DNA from: Candidatus Scalindua sediminis
GTDB lineage: Bacteria; Planctomycetota; Brocadiia; Brocadiales; Scalinduaceae
Reading direction: 5' to 3'
Assembly: GCA_008636105.1 (NCBI GenBank)
Contig: VSDH01000020.1
Location: forward strand, 1-49,291
Length of the DNA stretch: 49,291 nt
Each line of letters begins with the position of its first letter. The stretch's first letter is position 1. The position numbers and the translations under genes were made by a program. Under the pieces are notes generated by a model. It made no database searches. It worked only from the letters and a program-made list of their open reading frames with translations, and was not told where the DNA came from. This document shows positions 28,300 through 36,938 of the stretch, piece after piece.

Positions 28300-28749
28300 T
28301 TATCCTTCAGATGCCGTGAACCCGACCTTTTCAACTGCTTCAATAAGTTTTTCTTTATTTGCCTTTCCCTTTTCAATATGAACTATAGCCTTACCATTTT
28401 TATAACTTACATGAACATCCTTGACTCCTTCGCACGCGGTTAGAGCACCCTTTACCCTATTTTCACAGCCACCACATGTCATACCTTTGATGTTCAGGAC
28501 TATGTCATCAGCATTTTGCGCTACGACTTCAGCACTACCGGATTCGTCTGTATTGCCACATAAACCACAAGACACTTTTATCAATTTTGCTTCTTTATAT
28601 GCACATGCCTTGCCACTGCACGGTTCATTACAGCCAGATTTATCAGAACCCATCTCACATGCCTGCAGTACAGAAAAGGAAAATGCAAAAACAAATACCA
28701 CAGCAAACAAAGAAACACAACTTACTGTTAAAGACTTAAGCTTAAACAT
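28300..28749 (-). CDS. Exported heavy-metal-associated (HMA) domain protein
   Basis: 149 aa. A signal peptide (about 1-30) ends at Cys31 in VLQAC, perhaps a lipoprotein. The next 35 residues contain seven more cysteines (Cys40, 44, 49, 61, 64 among them), a Cys-rich linker. The C-terminal HMA domain (about 83-149) has the metal-binding motif GMTCGGCENRV (Cys92, Cys95), then a MerP/Atx1-like ferredoxin fold. It probably binds Cu+ or Hg2+ outside the cytoplasm. No transport ATPase is adjacent. AAAGGAG stands before the ATG. Confidence 0.8.
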   Translation of the reverse strand: MFKLKSLTVSCVSLFAVVFVFAFSFSVLQACEMGSDKSGCNEPCSGKACAYKEAKLIKVSCGLCGNTDESGSAEVVAQNADDIVLNIKGMTCGGCENRVKGALTACEGVKDVHVSYKNGKAIVHIEKGKANKEKLIEAVEKVGFTASEG

Positions 28750-28802
28750 CTTATTACTCCTTTCTTATAATAATTTTTCAAAATTAACCATTTTACATAT
28801 TC

Positions 28803-29330
28803 CTATTTTGCCACCTTATATGCAAACAGATTGACTACCTCAATTTGATATGTCTTATTAAGGTCCTGACAGCCTATCGCTGCACGTGTTGGTGAACATT
28901 TAATATACTTCCTGTAAACATCATTCATCTGTCCCCAGTAATCAATGTTCTTCATGAAGATCATGGCGTTAACAATCCTATCCATGCTGGTTCCGGCCTT
29001 TTTCATTGCATTCTTTATGTTTTCAAACACTAACTTGAATTGTCCATTAGGATCTAGCGTGGGAACTTCGCCATTTGAAGCAACCGGAATAAATCCACCA
29101 CAGCATATTTTTACTGCCTTAATCTTTTGAAGACGTACGACATCTTCTTCAAACCAATCGCACATCAGTCCTACCTGTCTGGCAGGTTGTTTTCCTCCAA
29201 TCTTTCTACCATCTTTAAGAACTAAATCAAGAAGCTTATCTCTCACAGTAAACGGAAGTCTTTGTGCCTTTTCTATAGACATCTTATCTAAGTCTCTTAA
29301 AGTATAGTTTTTCTTTACTGCTTTTGCCAT
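28803..29330 (-). CDS. RidA (YjgF/YER057c/UK114)-family protein with N-terminal extension
   Basis: 175 aa. The last about 110 residues match RidA: VFENIKNAMKKAGTSMDRIVNAMIFMKNIDYWGQMNDVYRKYI, then SPTRAAIGCQDLNKTYQIEVVNLFAY, which keeps the active-site arginine and the Glu/Gln of the YQIEV strand. The first 60 residues are an extension absent from typical 130-aa RidA. RidA family members hydrolyse reactive enamine/imine intermediates. The ATG overlaps the stop of the aldo/keto reductase by one base (TAATG), implying translational coupling and a shared substrate. Confidence 0.78.
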   Translation of the reverse strand: MAKAVKKNYTLRDLDKMSIEKAQRLPFTVRDKLLDLVLKDGRKIGGKQPARQVGLMCDWFEEDVVRLQKIKAVKICCGGFIPVASNGEVPTLDPNGQFKLVFENIKNAMKKAGTSMDRIVNAMIFMKNIDYWGQMNDVYRKYIKCSPTRAAIGCQDLNKTYQIEVVNLFAYKVAK

Positions 29331-30280
29331 TAAGTTCTCCTTTCTTCTAAAATATCCGATATATTCTCCAAATCATCATCTGGAATTTCCCAACCAACAG
29401 CACCTACATTTTGTTCTGTCTGTTCTGGATTCTTTACTCCAACAAGCGCAGTAGTTACGCCTTTCTGATGAAGCAACCAATTTATAGCCAACTGGGCCGT
29501 TGTCTTGCCTAGTTTTTGTGCGATCTTTGTAATCTCTTTTACCTTTCTAACATGAGACTTAAAAACATCACCAGTAAAATGACCAATAATTTCCTGTCCT
29601 CGCCAATCCTCAAACCTGGTATTTTCATCGTATTTGCCGGTCAGTACACCTGATGCAAGCGAACTGTAGCAAATTACACCAATATTGCCCTCTATACAAA
29701 ATGGGAGAATCTCCTTCTCTATGTCTCTCTCCAGCATATTATACATTGGTTGAAGAGAAACTATCTGGCCGTATTTAAGACTCTCTTTCATCTGATCAAC
29801 TGAGTAATTGCTAACACCTATATATCTAACCTTTCCAGCCTTCTGAATCTTCAGAAGGGCATCCATTGTCTCCTCAATAGGTGTATTTTCATCTGGCCAA
29901 TGTACCTGATATAAATCAACGTAATCTGTCCTTAATCTTTTCAGGCTTAGATCTATTTCTTCAAATATTGATTCACGAGTAGACTTTTTCTCTATAGCTT
30001 CTATCTCTTCCTCTTCCCACCGTAGACCACATTTTGTTGCGATCATGATTTCTTTGCGTTTTGAATGCAAAGCCTTACCCAATAATCTTTCAGAATAGCC
30101 AAAGCCGTATACTGGGGCGGTATCATAGAAGTTTATCCCCAGATCAAATGCCTTCTCAATAGAACGAATGGATTTTTCTTCACCTTCAGTCTTCCAGAAA
30201 GGCTCTCCTCCTATACCCCAGGCCCCATAACCGATTACGGAGGGGTTTAAATCACTTTTTCCTAAAATCCTGTATTCCAT
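29330..30280 (-). CDS. Aldo/keto reductase
   Basis: 316 aa NADPH-dependent (beta/alpha)8 oxidoreductase. The catalytic tetrad is visible: Asp53, Tyr58, Lys83 and His127 (FYDTAPVYGFGYSE, ATKCG, YQVHWPDE). GVSNYSVDQM and SSLASGVLTGKY are AKR hallmarks. The C-terminal EIPDDDLENISDIL closes the barrel. It is in one unit with the RidA-like gene, sharing a base at the junction. Together they suggest reduction of carbonyl compounds formed from enamine or imine intermediates, which is inference. Confidence 0.86.
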   Translation of the reverse strand: MEYRILGKSDLNPSVIGYGAWGIGGEPFWKTEGEEKSIRSIEKAFDLGINFYDTAPVYGFGYSERLLGKALHSKRKEIMIATKCGLRWEEEEIEAIEKKSTRESIFEEIDLSLKRLRTDYVDLYQVHWPDENTPIEETMDALLKIQKAGKVRYIGVSNYSVDQMKESLKYGQIVSLQPMYNMLERDIEKEILPFCIEGNIGVICYSSLASGVLTGKYDENTRFEDWRGQEIIGHFTGDVFKSHVRKVKEITKIAQKLGKTTAQLAINWLLHQKGVTTALVGVKNPEQTEQNVGAVGWEIPDDDLENISDILEERRT

Positions 30281-30350
30281 CTTACCATAAATAATAGCAA
30301 ATGTTTTTTAAAGAATGATTTTAATGTAAACATTTTTCAAAGGAAAGAAA

Positions 30351-30380
30351 TTTTTTACAAAGTCAATTCTTTGTAAAAAA
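30351..30380 (-). terminator. AT-only 12-bp inverted repeat, possible terminator of the exported pcm gene
   Basis: Arms 30351-30362 and 30369-30380 are perfectly complementary around a 6-base loop. Read on the minus strand it follows the pcm stop at 30409 and ends in an A/T stretch. Because the stem has only two G/C pairs it would be weak. Confidence 0.35.
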
Positions 30381-30408
30381 ACTAGATACTTTGGAAGTGT
30401 AAGAACGC

Positions 30409-31185
30409 CTATTTTACAACTTCCTCTCCCTCTACAAGAGGGACGAATCGAACGGGAATAGTTTTTTCAATACTAATTTCTCCACTCTCATCTTTCTCCA
30501 CAATCAACAAATCTTGCCCTAAAAAGGAACTATCAACTGGAATAACCATCTTTCCACCTGATTTCAATTGTTTTATCAAAGGATCAGGAATTTTCTCCGC
30601 TGCTGCCGTCACTATTATTGCATCGAACGGTGCCCTATCCGGCCAGCCAAGCGAACCATCTGCTATCTTAACATACACATTGTTAAATCCAAGGCTCTTC
30701 AACCTTTCCTCCGCCTGAAGTCCTAAGTCTTCTATTATTTCAATGGTATATACCTCCTTGACAATCTTAGATAGGACTGCTGCCTGGTAACCTGATCCAG
30801 TTCCAATTTCAAGTATGATGTCGTCATTATCTACATCCAGCATTTCAGTCATTAGGGCAACTATGTATGGCTGAGATATTGTTTGCCCTAATCCAATTGG
30901 TAACGGTTGATCATAATAACTATATTGTCTAAATTCTTCAGGAATGAACAAATGTCGCGGAACACTTTCCATAGCCTCAAGTACTTTCTTATCTCTAACG
31001 CCTCGGGCTACTATTTGGCGCTCGACCATGTTCTTCCTTTTCCAGGCATAATCTTCTTCTGTAAGCCCTATATTTTCCCTTGCAAATACTATTGAATTGC
31101 TTCCAGTAAATTGCGAAAAAGGAAGGTAATTATAAAGAATACAATATAAAGCGATTATTATGGTTATAAGTTTTACAAATTTCAT
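30409..31185 (-). CDS. pcm: Protein-L-isoaspartate O-methyltransferase, exported form
   Basis: SAM-dependent repair of isoaspartyl residues, 258 aa from the ATG at 31185. That start has GGAG six bases upstream; ATG 31197 would add four residues. The first about 36 residues are a signal peptide (KFVKLITIIIALYCILYNYLPFSQ), then the Pcm domain: MVERQIVARGVRDKKVLEAM, SVPRHLFIP, QTISQPYIVALM, SAM-binding EIGTGSGYQAAVL and FDAIIVTAAAEKIP. It is a paralog of the cytoplasmic copy at 36279 and appears to serve the periplasm, where SAM is not normally available. That is an oddity. Confidence 0.87.
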   Translation of the reverse strand: MKFVKLITIIIALYCILYNYLPFSQFTGSNSIVFARENIGLTEEDYAWKRKNMVERQIVARGVRDKKVLEAMESVPRHLFIPEEFRQYSYYDQPLPIGLGQTISQPYIVALMTEMLDVDNDDIILEIGTGSGYQAAVLSKIVKEVYTIEIIEDLGLQAEERLKSLGFNNVYVKIADGSLGWPDRAPFDAIIVTAAAEKIPDPLIKQLKSGGKMVIPVDSSFLGQDLLIVEKDESGEISIEKTIPVRFVPLVEGEEVVK

Positions 31186-31337
31186 TTTTTTCTCCATACA
31201 TACATTTTACATTCCCTGGTCGCATATTATAATAATAAACTTGAATACATCTCAAGTTAAAACCAAATTAATACTTCTTGCCATATACGGTTGTGTAATC
31301 ATAATGCCCCAAGCCCAATTGCATTTTTATGTAAAAC

Positions 31338-31366
31338 TTGACAAAAATTTATGTTATTGTTAACAT
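31338..31366 (+). promoter_or_regulatory. Sigma-70-type promoter for panC-panD-lgt
   Basis: TTGACA (31338-31343) is followed after 17 bases by TAACAT (31361-31366, 4 of 6 matches to TATAAT). The transcript would begin near 31373, about 48 bases before the panC ATG. Confidence 0.5.
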
Positions 31367-31420
31367 TCATTTTTACTCTAAAAGAGATAAAAACACACAT
31401 AAAGACTGGTATTGTTTTAA

Positions 31421-32263
31421 ATGGAAGTCATAAAAAAGCTTAATGAAATGCAGACAAGGGTTTCTTCAATCAAAGAGAGGAAAGAAACCATAGGATTTGT
31501 GCCCACTATGGGCGCACTACACGAAGGCCATATAAGCCTGATGCACAATGCAAGAGATGAGAATGATAAACTCATTGTCAGCATCTTTGTAAACCCAACA
31601 CAGTTCGACAATGGAGATGACTTCAAAAGTTATCCTCGCCAGTTAGATAAAGACATAGAGATTGCAGAGAGTATAAATGTAGATATAGTCTTTGTACCGT
31701 ATGCTGAGGAGTTGTTCAAAGAGGGTTTTTGTACGTATGTTCTGCAAACAAAACTCACCGAACCCTTATGCGGCAAATTCAGACCTGGACACTTCAAGGG
31801 TGTAACCACTATAATGACGAAACTTTTCAATATAATCAAACCAGACAGGGCTTACCTTGGCCAAAAGGATTATCAGCAGAATATTGTTATAAAAAGGCTA
31901 GTCCGTGATCTGAATATGATGATAGATATTAAGGTTCTCCCTACTGTGCGTGACAAAGACGGTCTTGCATGTAGTTCAAGAAATAGACACTTAAATCCAC
32001 AAGAACGCTCCAATGCGCTCTGCATTTATAACTCTTTACTAAAAGCAAAGTCTATGTATTCTTCCAGCATAAAAGATGCAAATAAGATTATAGAAGAAAT
32101 GACATCCATCATTAAGAGTGAAGAGTATACCAGGATTGATTACGTGTCTATAGTTAATCCGAACACACTTGAAGATGTTTCGTGTATTAATGGAAAGGCT
32201 GTAGCTACTGTGGCTGTACGTGTTGGAGATACAAGATTAATAGATAATATAATTCTGGAGTAA
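31421..32263 (+). CDS. panC: Pantothenate synthetase (pantoate-beta-alanine ligase)
   Basis: ATP-dependent condensation of pantoate with beta-alanine. 280 aa, as expected. The HIGH-like motif is in [15 protein letters not shown] near 28-41. Pantoate-binding FVNPTQFD, and [39 protein letters not shown], follow. The KMSKS-equivalent is in LACSSRN. It lies 5 bp before panD, so the two are an operon for CoA synthesis. No ribosome site is obvious. Confidence 0.96.
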   Translation: MEVIKKLNEMQTRVSSIKERKETIGFVPTMGALHEGHISLMHNARDENDKLIVSIFVNPTQFDNGDDFKSYPRQLDKDIEIAESINVDIVFVPYAEELFKEGFCTYVLQTKLTEPLCGKFRPGHFKGVTTIMTKLFNIIKPDRAYLGQKDYQQNIVIKRLVRDLNMMIDIKVLPTVRDKDGLACSSRNRHLNPQERSNALCIYNSLLKAKSMYSSSIKDANKIIEEMTSIIKSEEYTRIDYVSIVNPNTLEDVSCINGKAVATVAVRVGDTRLIDNIILE

Positions 32264-32268
32264 ATAAA

Positions 32269-32631
32269 ATGCTTAGAGAAATGTGTAAATCAAAAATTCA
32301 TTCCGCAACCGTTACAGAAGCAAACTTGAACTATACTGGCAGTATAACAATTGACAAGACTTTGCTGCAGACAGTAGATATCCTACATTATGAAAAGGTA
32401 CAGGTCTTAAACCTTAATAATGGCACAAGAGTTGAGACATACGTGATAGAGGGTGCACCTGATTCGGGGATTATATGCCTGAACGGAGCAGCAGCAAGGT
32501 GGGCGGTTCCCGGTGACAAGGTGATAATAATCTCATACTGCCTTATTGATGATGCCAAAGCAAAGAATTGGAAACCAAAAATAGTGTTAGTTGACGAAAA
32601 AAATAAGATAAAAAAACTCCTCTCTGATTGA
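32269..32631 (+). CDS. panD: Aspartate 1-decarboxylase
   Basis: Makes beta-alanine for PanC. 120 aa. The self-cleavage site Gly24-Ser25 ([10 protein letters not shown]) gives the pyruvoyl cofactor from Ser25. The TIDKTLL and [12 protein letters not shown] strands and [18 protein letters not shown] are all present. GGAG lies about eight bases before the ATG, inside the end of panC. It lies 14 bp upstream of lgt. Confidence 0.96.
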   Translation: MLREMCKSKIHSATVTEANLNYTGSITIDKTLLQTVDILHYEKVQVLNLNNGTRVETYVIEGAPDSGIICLNGAAARWAVPGDKVIIISYCLIDDAKAKNWKPKIVLVDEKNKIKKLLSD

Positions 32632-32645
32632 AATCCGTCCTGTAA

Positions 32646-33536
32646 ATGATTAGAACTCTTTTTGAAATCCCGATCCCGTTCATTGGCAAGTCAATTCCCG
32701 TTTACGCATATGGGCTGATGCTGATGGTCGGCTTCCTGGCAGCCCTTTACGTTGCGCGTATGAGGGCAAAATCTGAAGGCATAAGCCCCGAACATATAAC
32801 AGACTTAGGAATATACACAATTTTTGCGGGAATAGCTGGAGGTAGATTATTTTATGTGATTCAGAATTTTGACGTATACAAAGGTAACCTTATAGATGTC
32901 TTAAAAATATATCAAGGAGGGTTGGTATTCTACGGAGGTTTGATAGCCGCAATTATTGCCTTAATTTCTATCTTGAGGATAAAGAAACTCCCGATCAAAA
33001 AGACGATTGACATTATCGCTCTTTCCCTGGCAATAGGGCTGGTCTTTGGAAGGATAGGATGTTTTCTTAACGGATGCTGCTGGGGTGATATTTGTAACCC
33101 AAATTTATTATGGGCTGTTCAATTCCCCAAAACAATTGACGTACATAATTTGATCGATGGTAGCCCTGCATTCCTGCATCATCTCGAAGAGGGGTTAGTA
33201 AGTTTGTCAGATAAACACTCGCTTCCCATTCATCCTACCCAGCTATATTCATCATTAGGTAATCTCGCCATATTTTTTATATTAAATGCCTTTTTTAAAT
33301 ATCGCAGGAGGGATGGAGAAATAACAATGTTATTCTGTATTTTATACCCCGTAATGCGATTTTGTATGGAGATTTTAAGGGCAGATAATCCACCCCTTTT
33401 TGATGGCCTAACCATTTCACAAAATGCTAGTGTCTTAATCTTTATTGTCGCGACCACACTTTTTATAATCGGAAGGGTAAAGATGAGGGGTAAAAATGAT
33501 ACTCTTAAAGTACAAACATCTCATAGCTCGGCTTGA
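32646..33536 (+). CDS. lgt: Prolipoprotein diacylglyceryl transferase
   Basis: Adds diacylglycerol to the lipobox cysteine of preprolipoproteins; it would act on the several lipoproteins encoded in this window. 296 aa integral membrane protein. Motifs: AYGLMLMVGFLAAL near 20, GGRLFYVI near 78, and the signature GRIGCFLNGCCWGD near 135-150, in the Cys-rich form seen in planctomycetes and deltaproteobacteria. HPTQLYSSLGNLAIF and the C-terminal EILRADNPP arginine segment follow. It has about seven membrane segments. Confidence 0.93.
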   Translation: MIRTLFEIPIPFIGKSIPVYAYGLMLMVGFLAALYVARMRAKSEGISPEHITDLGIYTIFAGIAGGRLFYVIQNFDVYKGNLIDVLKIYQGGLVFYGGLIAAIIALISILRIKKLPIKKTIDIIALSLAIGLVFGRIGCFLNGCCWGDICNPNLLWAVQFPKTIDVHNLIDGSPAFLHHLEEGLVSLSDKHSLPIHPTQLYSSLGNLAIFFILNAFFKYRRRDGEITMLFCILYPVMRFCMEILRADNPPLFDGLTISQNASVLIFIVATTLFIIGRVKMRGKNDTLKVQTSHSSA

Positions 33537-33576
33537 CTTGTAACTCGTGGATTGATCGGAGTTCTGGTGACTTACA

Positions 33577-34869
33577 TTATAAGATGTGAGTTATTGATAG
33601 ACCTTCTCCTCCCAGGTAATACAATTTTGAGAGGTTTTCTTCATCAATAAGGATATGAAAACTAACACTTGAATCTGCAAACGTGCGATTAAGAACCCTG
33701 CTGTTTTCATAAATATAAGCTAACAATTTCCCGTTACTGACACTGCATACAAGCTTAATCTCCACACACTCTTTCTCTGCAAAACTAACTATCTTTTGTT
33801 TTAGCTTTTCTAAACCCTGTGCATTACGTGCAGAGATTGTCAGTGCGTTATCATATTTACTCTTAAAAAAGGCAACTACTGAAGTATCTTCTAAAGCATC
33901 AATTTTATTGAGAACCATTATAATTGGTTTTTTATCACACCCGAGTCCTTTGAGAACGTTGTTAACCGAATCAACTTGTTCGATAACATCTGAAGAACTA
34001 ATATCAACAACATGCAATAGAAAATCAGCCCATCTTACCTCTTCAAGGGTAGCCTGAAACGAAGAGATTAAATTGTGGGGAAGATTTTTAATAAATCCTA
34101 CTGTATCGCTTAAGATGACTTTCTTGCCGTTCCCCAATTGGCATAAACTTGTCTTTGTATCAAGAGTTGCAAAAAGTTTATCCTCAACAAACACCTCAGC
34201 ATCCGTCAGCCTGTTCATTAATGTTGATTTACCGGCATTTGTGTATCCTACCAGGGAAACTGTGGTATATTCTTTTCTTGACTTTACCTGAGTTTCTTTA
34301 CGTTTCTCTATCTGCCTGAGCTTTTTCTTTAAAGCAAGTATTCTATTTGATACTAATCTTCGGTCTACCTCTAATTGCTTTTCTCCTGGCCCTCTCGTCC
34401 CTATACCTCCCTCAATCCGGGAAAGATGGGTCCACATCCTCTTTAAACGTGGTTTTGTATATTCCAATTGAGCAAGCTCAACCTGTAGTTTTGCCTGAGC
34501 TGTCTTAGCTCTTGTTGCAAAAATATCTAGAATCAACTCACTTCTATCAATTACTTTAGTATCAATAACCTTCTCTAAATTGCGGACCTGTGCGGGAGTA
34601 AGGTCATCATCACAAATCACAACATCTACATCTTTATCCTTACACAAATTAGCTAATTGTAATGCCTTTCCCTTACCTACATAAAAAGAAGGATCAATAC
34701 TTCCCCTTCTTTGCACAAAACTATCTAACACCCTTGCTCCCGCTGTATCTGCTAAGCTCTTAAGTTCAATCAGCGAATTCTTATTATTCTGTCCGTTGTG
34801 CAATATTGCATGAAGTAATATTGCACGTTCAGCTCTTACTGATACGTCTATTCTCTTTAATTCTACCAT
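33577..34869 (-). CDS. hflX: GTPase HflX
   Basis: Ribosome-associated GTPase, 430 aa. An N-terminal HflX domain (about 1-190) has the glycine-rich LSRIEGGIGTRGPGEKQLEVDRR linker before the G domain. G1 is GYTNAGKST, G3 is DTVGFI and G4 is NKID. It is cotranscribed after the small Myb-like gene (9 bp) and convergent with lgt. It can split ribosomes during stress in other bacteria; only the family is readable here. Confidence 0.94.
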   Translation of the reverse strand: MVELKRIDVSVRAERAILLHAILHNGQNNKNSLIELKSLADTAGARVLDSFVQRRGSIDPSFYVGKGKALQLANLCKDKDVDVVICDDDLTPAQVRNLEKVIDTKVIDRSELILDIFATRAKTAQAKLQVELAQLEYTKPRLKRMWTHLSRIEGGIGTRGPGEKQLEVDRRLVSNRILALKKKLRQIEKRKETQVKSRKEYTTVSLVGYTNAGKSTLMNRLTDAEVFVEDKLFATLDTKTSLCQLGNGKKVILSDTVGFIKNLPHNLISSFQATLEEVRWADFLLHVVDISSSDVIEQVDSVNNVLKGLGCDKKPIIMVLNKIDALEDTSVVAFFKSKYDNALTISARNAQGLEKLKQKIVSFAEKECVEIKLVCSVSNGKLLAYIYENSRVLNRTFADSSVSFHILIDEENLSKLYYLGGEGLSITHIL

Positions 34870-34878
34870 ACGAAAAAA

Positions 34879-35139
34879 TTATCTTCTTTTTCTTGTAGTC
34901 TTTTTCTTTGTAGTTTTCTTGGCTGCAGACTTACTTGCTGTTTTATATAAAGACTGCATATAACTCTTTGTCTTTTTCAGACGACGCTTTTTTGCCTGAA
35001 AGCGGACTGCTTCCAGCGTTCTCCCAAGCCTCTTTGCAAGTGTCTTTGTGTCTGTCTTTGGATAATCCCTCTTTAGTGTGCTTATTTCTCCCTTTGTCCA
35101 TAACTTTGCAGCTTTTTTTCTAGTCTTCTTTGCACTCAT
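34879..35139 (-). CDS. Small Myb/SANT-like DNA-binding protein with a lysine-rich tail
   Basis: 86 aa. Residues 11-57 have the pattern of a Myb/SANT-like helix-turn-helix: LWTKGEISTLKRDYPKTDTK followed by LAKRLGRTLEAVRFQAKKRRL. The C-terminal 27 residues (about 60-86) are nearly all Lys, Ser, Thr and Arg, including SAAKKTTKKKTTRKRR, a histone H1-like tail. A strong AAGGAGGT ribosome site precedes the ATG. I infer a nucleoid-associated role. It sits in an operon with hflX. Confidence 0.72.
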   Translation of the reverse strand: MSAKKTRKKAAKLWTKGEISTLKRDYPKTDTKTLAKRLGRTLEAVRFQAKKRRLKKTKSYMQSLYKTASKSAAKKTTKKKTTRKRR

Positions 35140-35530
35140 TTACGCACCTCCTTCTAAAAAATAGTTATAAAATTAATCATCCTCTAAATTACCTTTTTTG
35201 CTAGTATATCTCCCACCCTATAAGTTTTTTGTATCATGAGGCTTAGTCGTTGTCAAGTAAAAAAATACAAGTCAACTACCATACCCTAAAGGGGGAGCGT
35301 ATTGAGGGAGCAATACAAAAAGGGATCATAATAATTTTCTCACAATTTTAATTGTTATTTGTAATCCTCATATTTTTCTTGATTTAAATAGTTAACCATA
35401 TTAAATTGAATGTTTGGCTACGAAGATACAAAGCAAATGAACATGAAAGTTTGTACCACTTTCTTTTGGAAAGTGGTACGCTTTCCAAAAGAAAGTGGAT
35501 TTTATTAACCAAAAACAGAATTATAAAACA
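35140..35530. other. 391-bp non-coding region with competing hairpins
   Basis: No gene is convincing. A small dyad GTATTG/CAATAC lies at 35299-35316. The striking feature is the double hairpin at 35453-35498, just before the glycosyltransferase. The rest is AT-rich leader DNA of the divergent pair. Confidence 0.5.
35453..35498 (+). promoter_or_regulatory. Two mutually exclusive hairpins in front of the glycosyltransferase
   Basis: Hairpin A pairs GTACCACTTTC (35453-35463) with GAAAGTGGTAC (35469-35479), an 11-bp stem. Hairpin B pairs 35456-35473 with 35481-35498, an 18-bp perfect stem with loop TGGTACG. The two share bases and cannot form together. This is the geometry of an attenuator or of a mobile repeat remnant. 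It directly precedes the start at 35531. Confidence 0.5.
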
Positions 35531-36241
35531 ATGAATATATTGATAGCATTACCAGCTTATAATGAGAAAAAAGACATTGGGTATATAATATCACAAATAA
35601 AGAAGTACGATTTAGATGTTCTCGTGGTAGATGATGGTTCTACCGATGGCACTCAAAGACAATTAACAGAAATCGATAATATTAAAACAATTATACATAA
35701 AGATAATCTAGGTTACGGACACACCATCATTGATGCATTTAAATATGGAATTTCAAATGGTTATGACTGCATAATCACAATGGATTGCGATGGCCAGCAT
35801 ATACCGGACGAAATACCAATATTTCTTGCACAGATTCCCAGCTACGATATCGTCTCAGGATCAAGGTATCTAACACCAAATAGATTGAACCAGAAAATCC
35901 CTCCAGATAGATATGCAATAAATATAGAGATAACACAAATACTGAATAGAACAACAAACCTTAATTTAACAGACTCCTTTTGTGGTTTTAAAGCGTATAA
36001 AACTAATGCCTTAAAGAAAATGAATCTGACGGAAAATGGTTACGGTATGCCACTGCAATTGTGGATACAGGCATGGAAATTAGGTTTGGTCATTAAAGAA
36101 ATACCAGTTAAGCTTATATATAATGATGTGTCAAAACGTTTTAAGGGAGGATTAGATAATCCTGTAATAAGATTAAGATATTATAAAGAAGTAATTAGAA
36201 GAGAGACAAATAAAGATACAGGCAAGCTGGTAACGGTATGA
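35531..36241 (+). CDS. Family 2 glycosyltransferase (DPM/DPG-synthase-like)
   Basis: 236 aa from ATG 35531. A GTG at 35495 would add 12 residues but lies inside the hairpin arm, so the ATG is preferred, though no clear ribosome site precedes either. GT-A fold: LIALPAYNEKKDIG at the start, VVDDGSTDGT (nucleotide-binding Asp pair) near 35-44, and TMDCDGQHIPDEIP with the metal-binding DxD-like motif near 85-98. No membrane segments are visible. It probably transfers a sugar from a nucleotide donor to a lipid or polyprenyl carrier. Confidence 0.86.
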   Translation: MNILIALPAYNEKKDIGYIISQIKKYDLDVLVVDDGSTDGTQRQLTEIDNIKTIIHKDNLGYGHTIIDAFKYGISNGYDCIITMDCDGQHIPDEIPIFLAQIPSYDIVSGSRYLTPNRLNQKIPPDRYAINIEITQILNRTTNLNLTDSFCGFKAYKTNALKKMNLTENGYGMPLQLWIQAWKLGLVIKEIPVKLIYNDVSKRFKGGLDNPVIRLRYYKEVIRRETNKDTGKLVTV

Positions 36242-36278
36242 AGCTTACATCTATCACAATGACAATCTTCAAATAAAA

Positions 36279-36938
36279 ATGATTTCTTCAAATCTATTTT
36301 ATGAAGAAAAACGGAAACAAATGGTACAAACACAATTAATTTCTAGAGACATTATAGACAAAGAAGTACTTCGTGCTATGGGAAAAGTTCCTCGACATAG
36401 TTTTTTACCTGTAGAACTTTGGGATCGGGCATACGATGATGCCCCTGTACCAATTGGGGAAGGGCAAACTATTTCCCAGCCTTATATAGTTGCCTATATG
36501 ATTCAAGCTCTTTCACTTAAGAGGGAAGATAAAATCCTGGAAGTGGGTACTGGCTCCGGCTACCAAACTGCAGTCCTTGCAGAGATACTGGAGAAAATTT
36601 ACACTACTGAGATCAGACCAGAACTGGCAAGGAAAGCAATGACGAGATTAAATGAGTTAGGTTATGGTGATAAAGTAAAAATCCGTATTGCTAACGGAGG
36701 CTTGGGGAACGAGGATGAAGCACCTTTTAATGGTATAATAGTAACGGCAGCTACTTTTGATATACCCAGGCAACTTGTCGAACAGCTTGCGGAAGAAGGT
36801 AAAATTATAATACCAGTAGGTAGTGCTGAACAGCAAATATTAATCAGGGCAACAAAAATTAAGGGAAAATTGATAGAAGAAAAACTCCTAAGTTGTATTT
36901 TTGTGCCATTAGTAAGAAAAGAATGCGATAAAAACTAA
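36279..36938 (+). CDS. pcm: Protein-L-isoaspartate O-methyltransferase, cytoplasmic form
   Basis: 219 aa without signal peptide, the usual Pcm length. It shows MVQTQLISRDIIDKEVLRAM, VPRHSFLP, QTISQPYIVAYM, SAM-binding EVGTGSGYQTAVL near 88-100 and FNGIIVTAATFDIP. It is the second isoaspartyl methyltransferase in the window; the first (30409) is exported. The stop codon TAA (36936-36938) is the last part of an 8-bp target duplication of a 138-bp MITE, which starts at the next base. Confidence 0.93.
   Translation: MISSNLFYEEKRKQMVQTQLISRDIIDKEVLRAMGKVPRHSFLPVELWDRAYDDAPVPIGEGQTISQPYIVAYMIQALSLKREDKILEVGTGSGYQTAVLAEILEKIYTTEIRPELARKAMTRLNELGYGDKVKIRIANGGLGNEDEAPFNGIIVTAATFDIPRQLVEQLAEEGKIIIPVGSAEQQILIRATKIKGKLIEEKLLSCIFVPLVRKECDKN

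Noticed and set aside
35200-35220. GC-N10-CC match facing the Myb-like gene
   Set aside because: The -12 box reads TAGC rather than TTGC, and there are no upstream dyads; chance match in AT-rich DNA.
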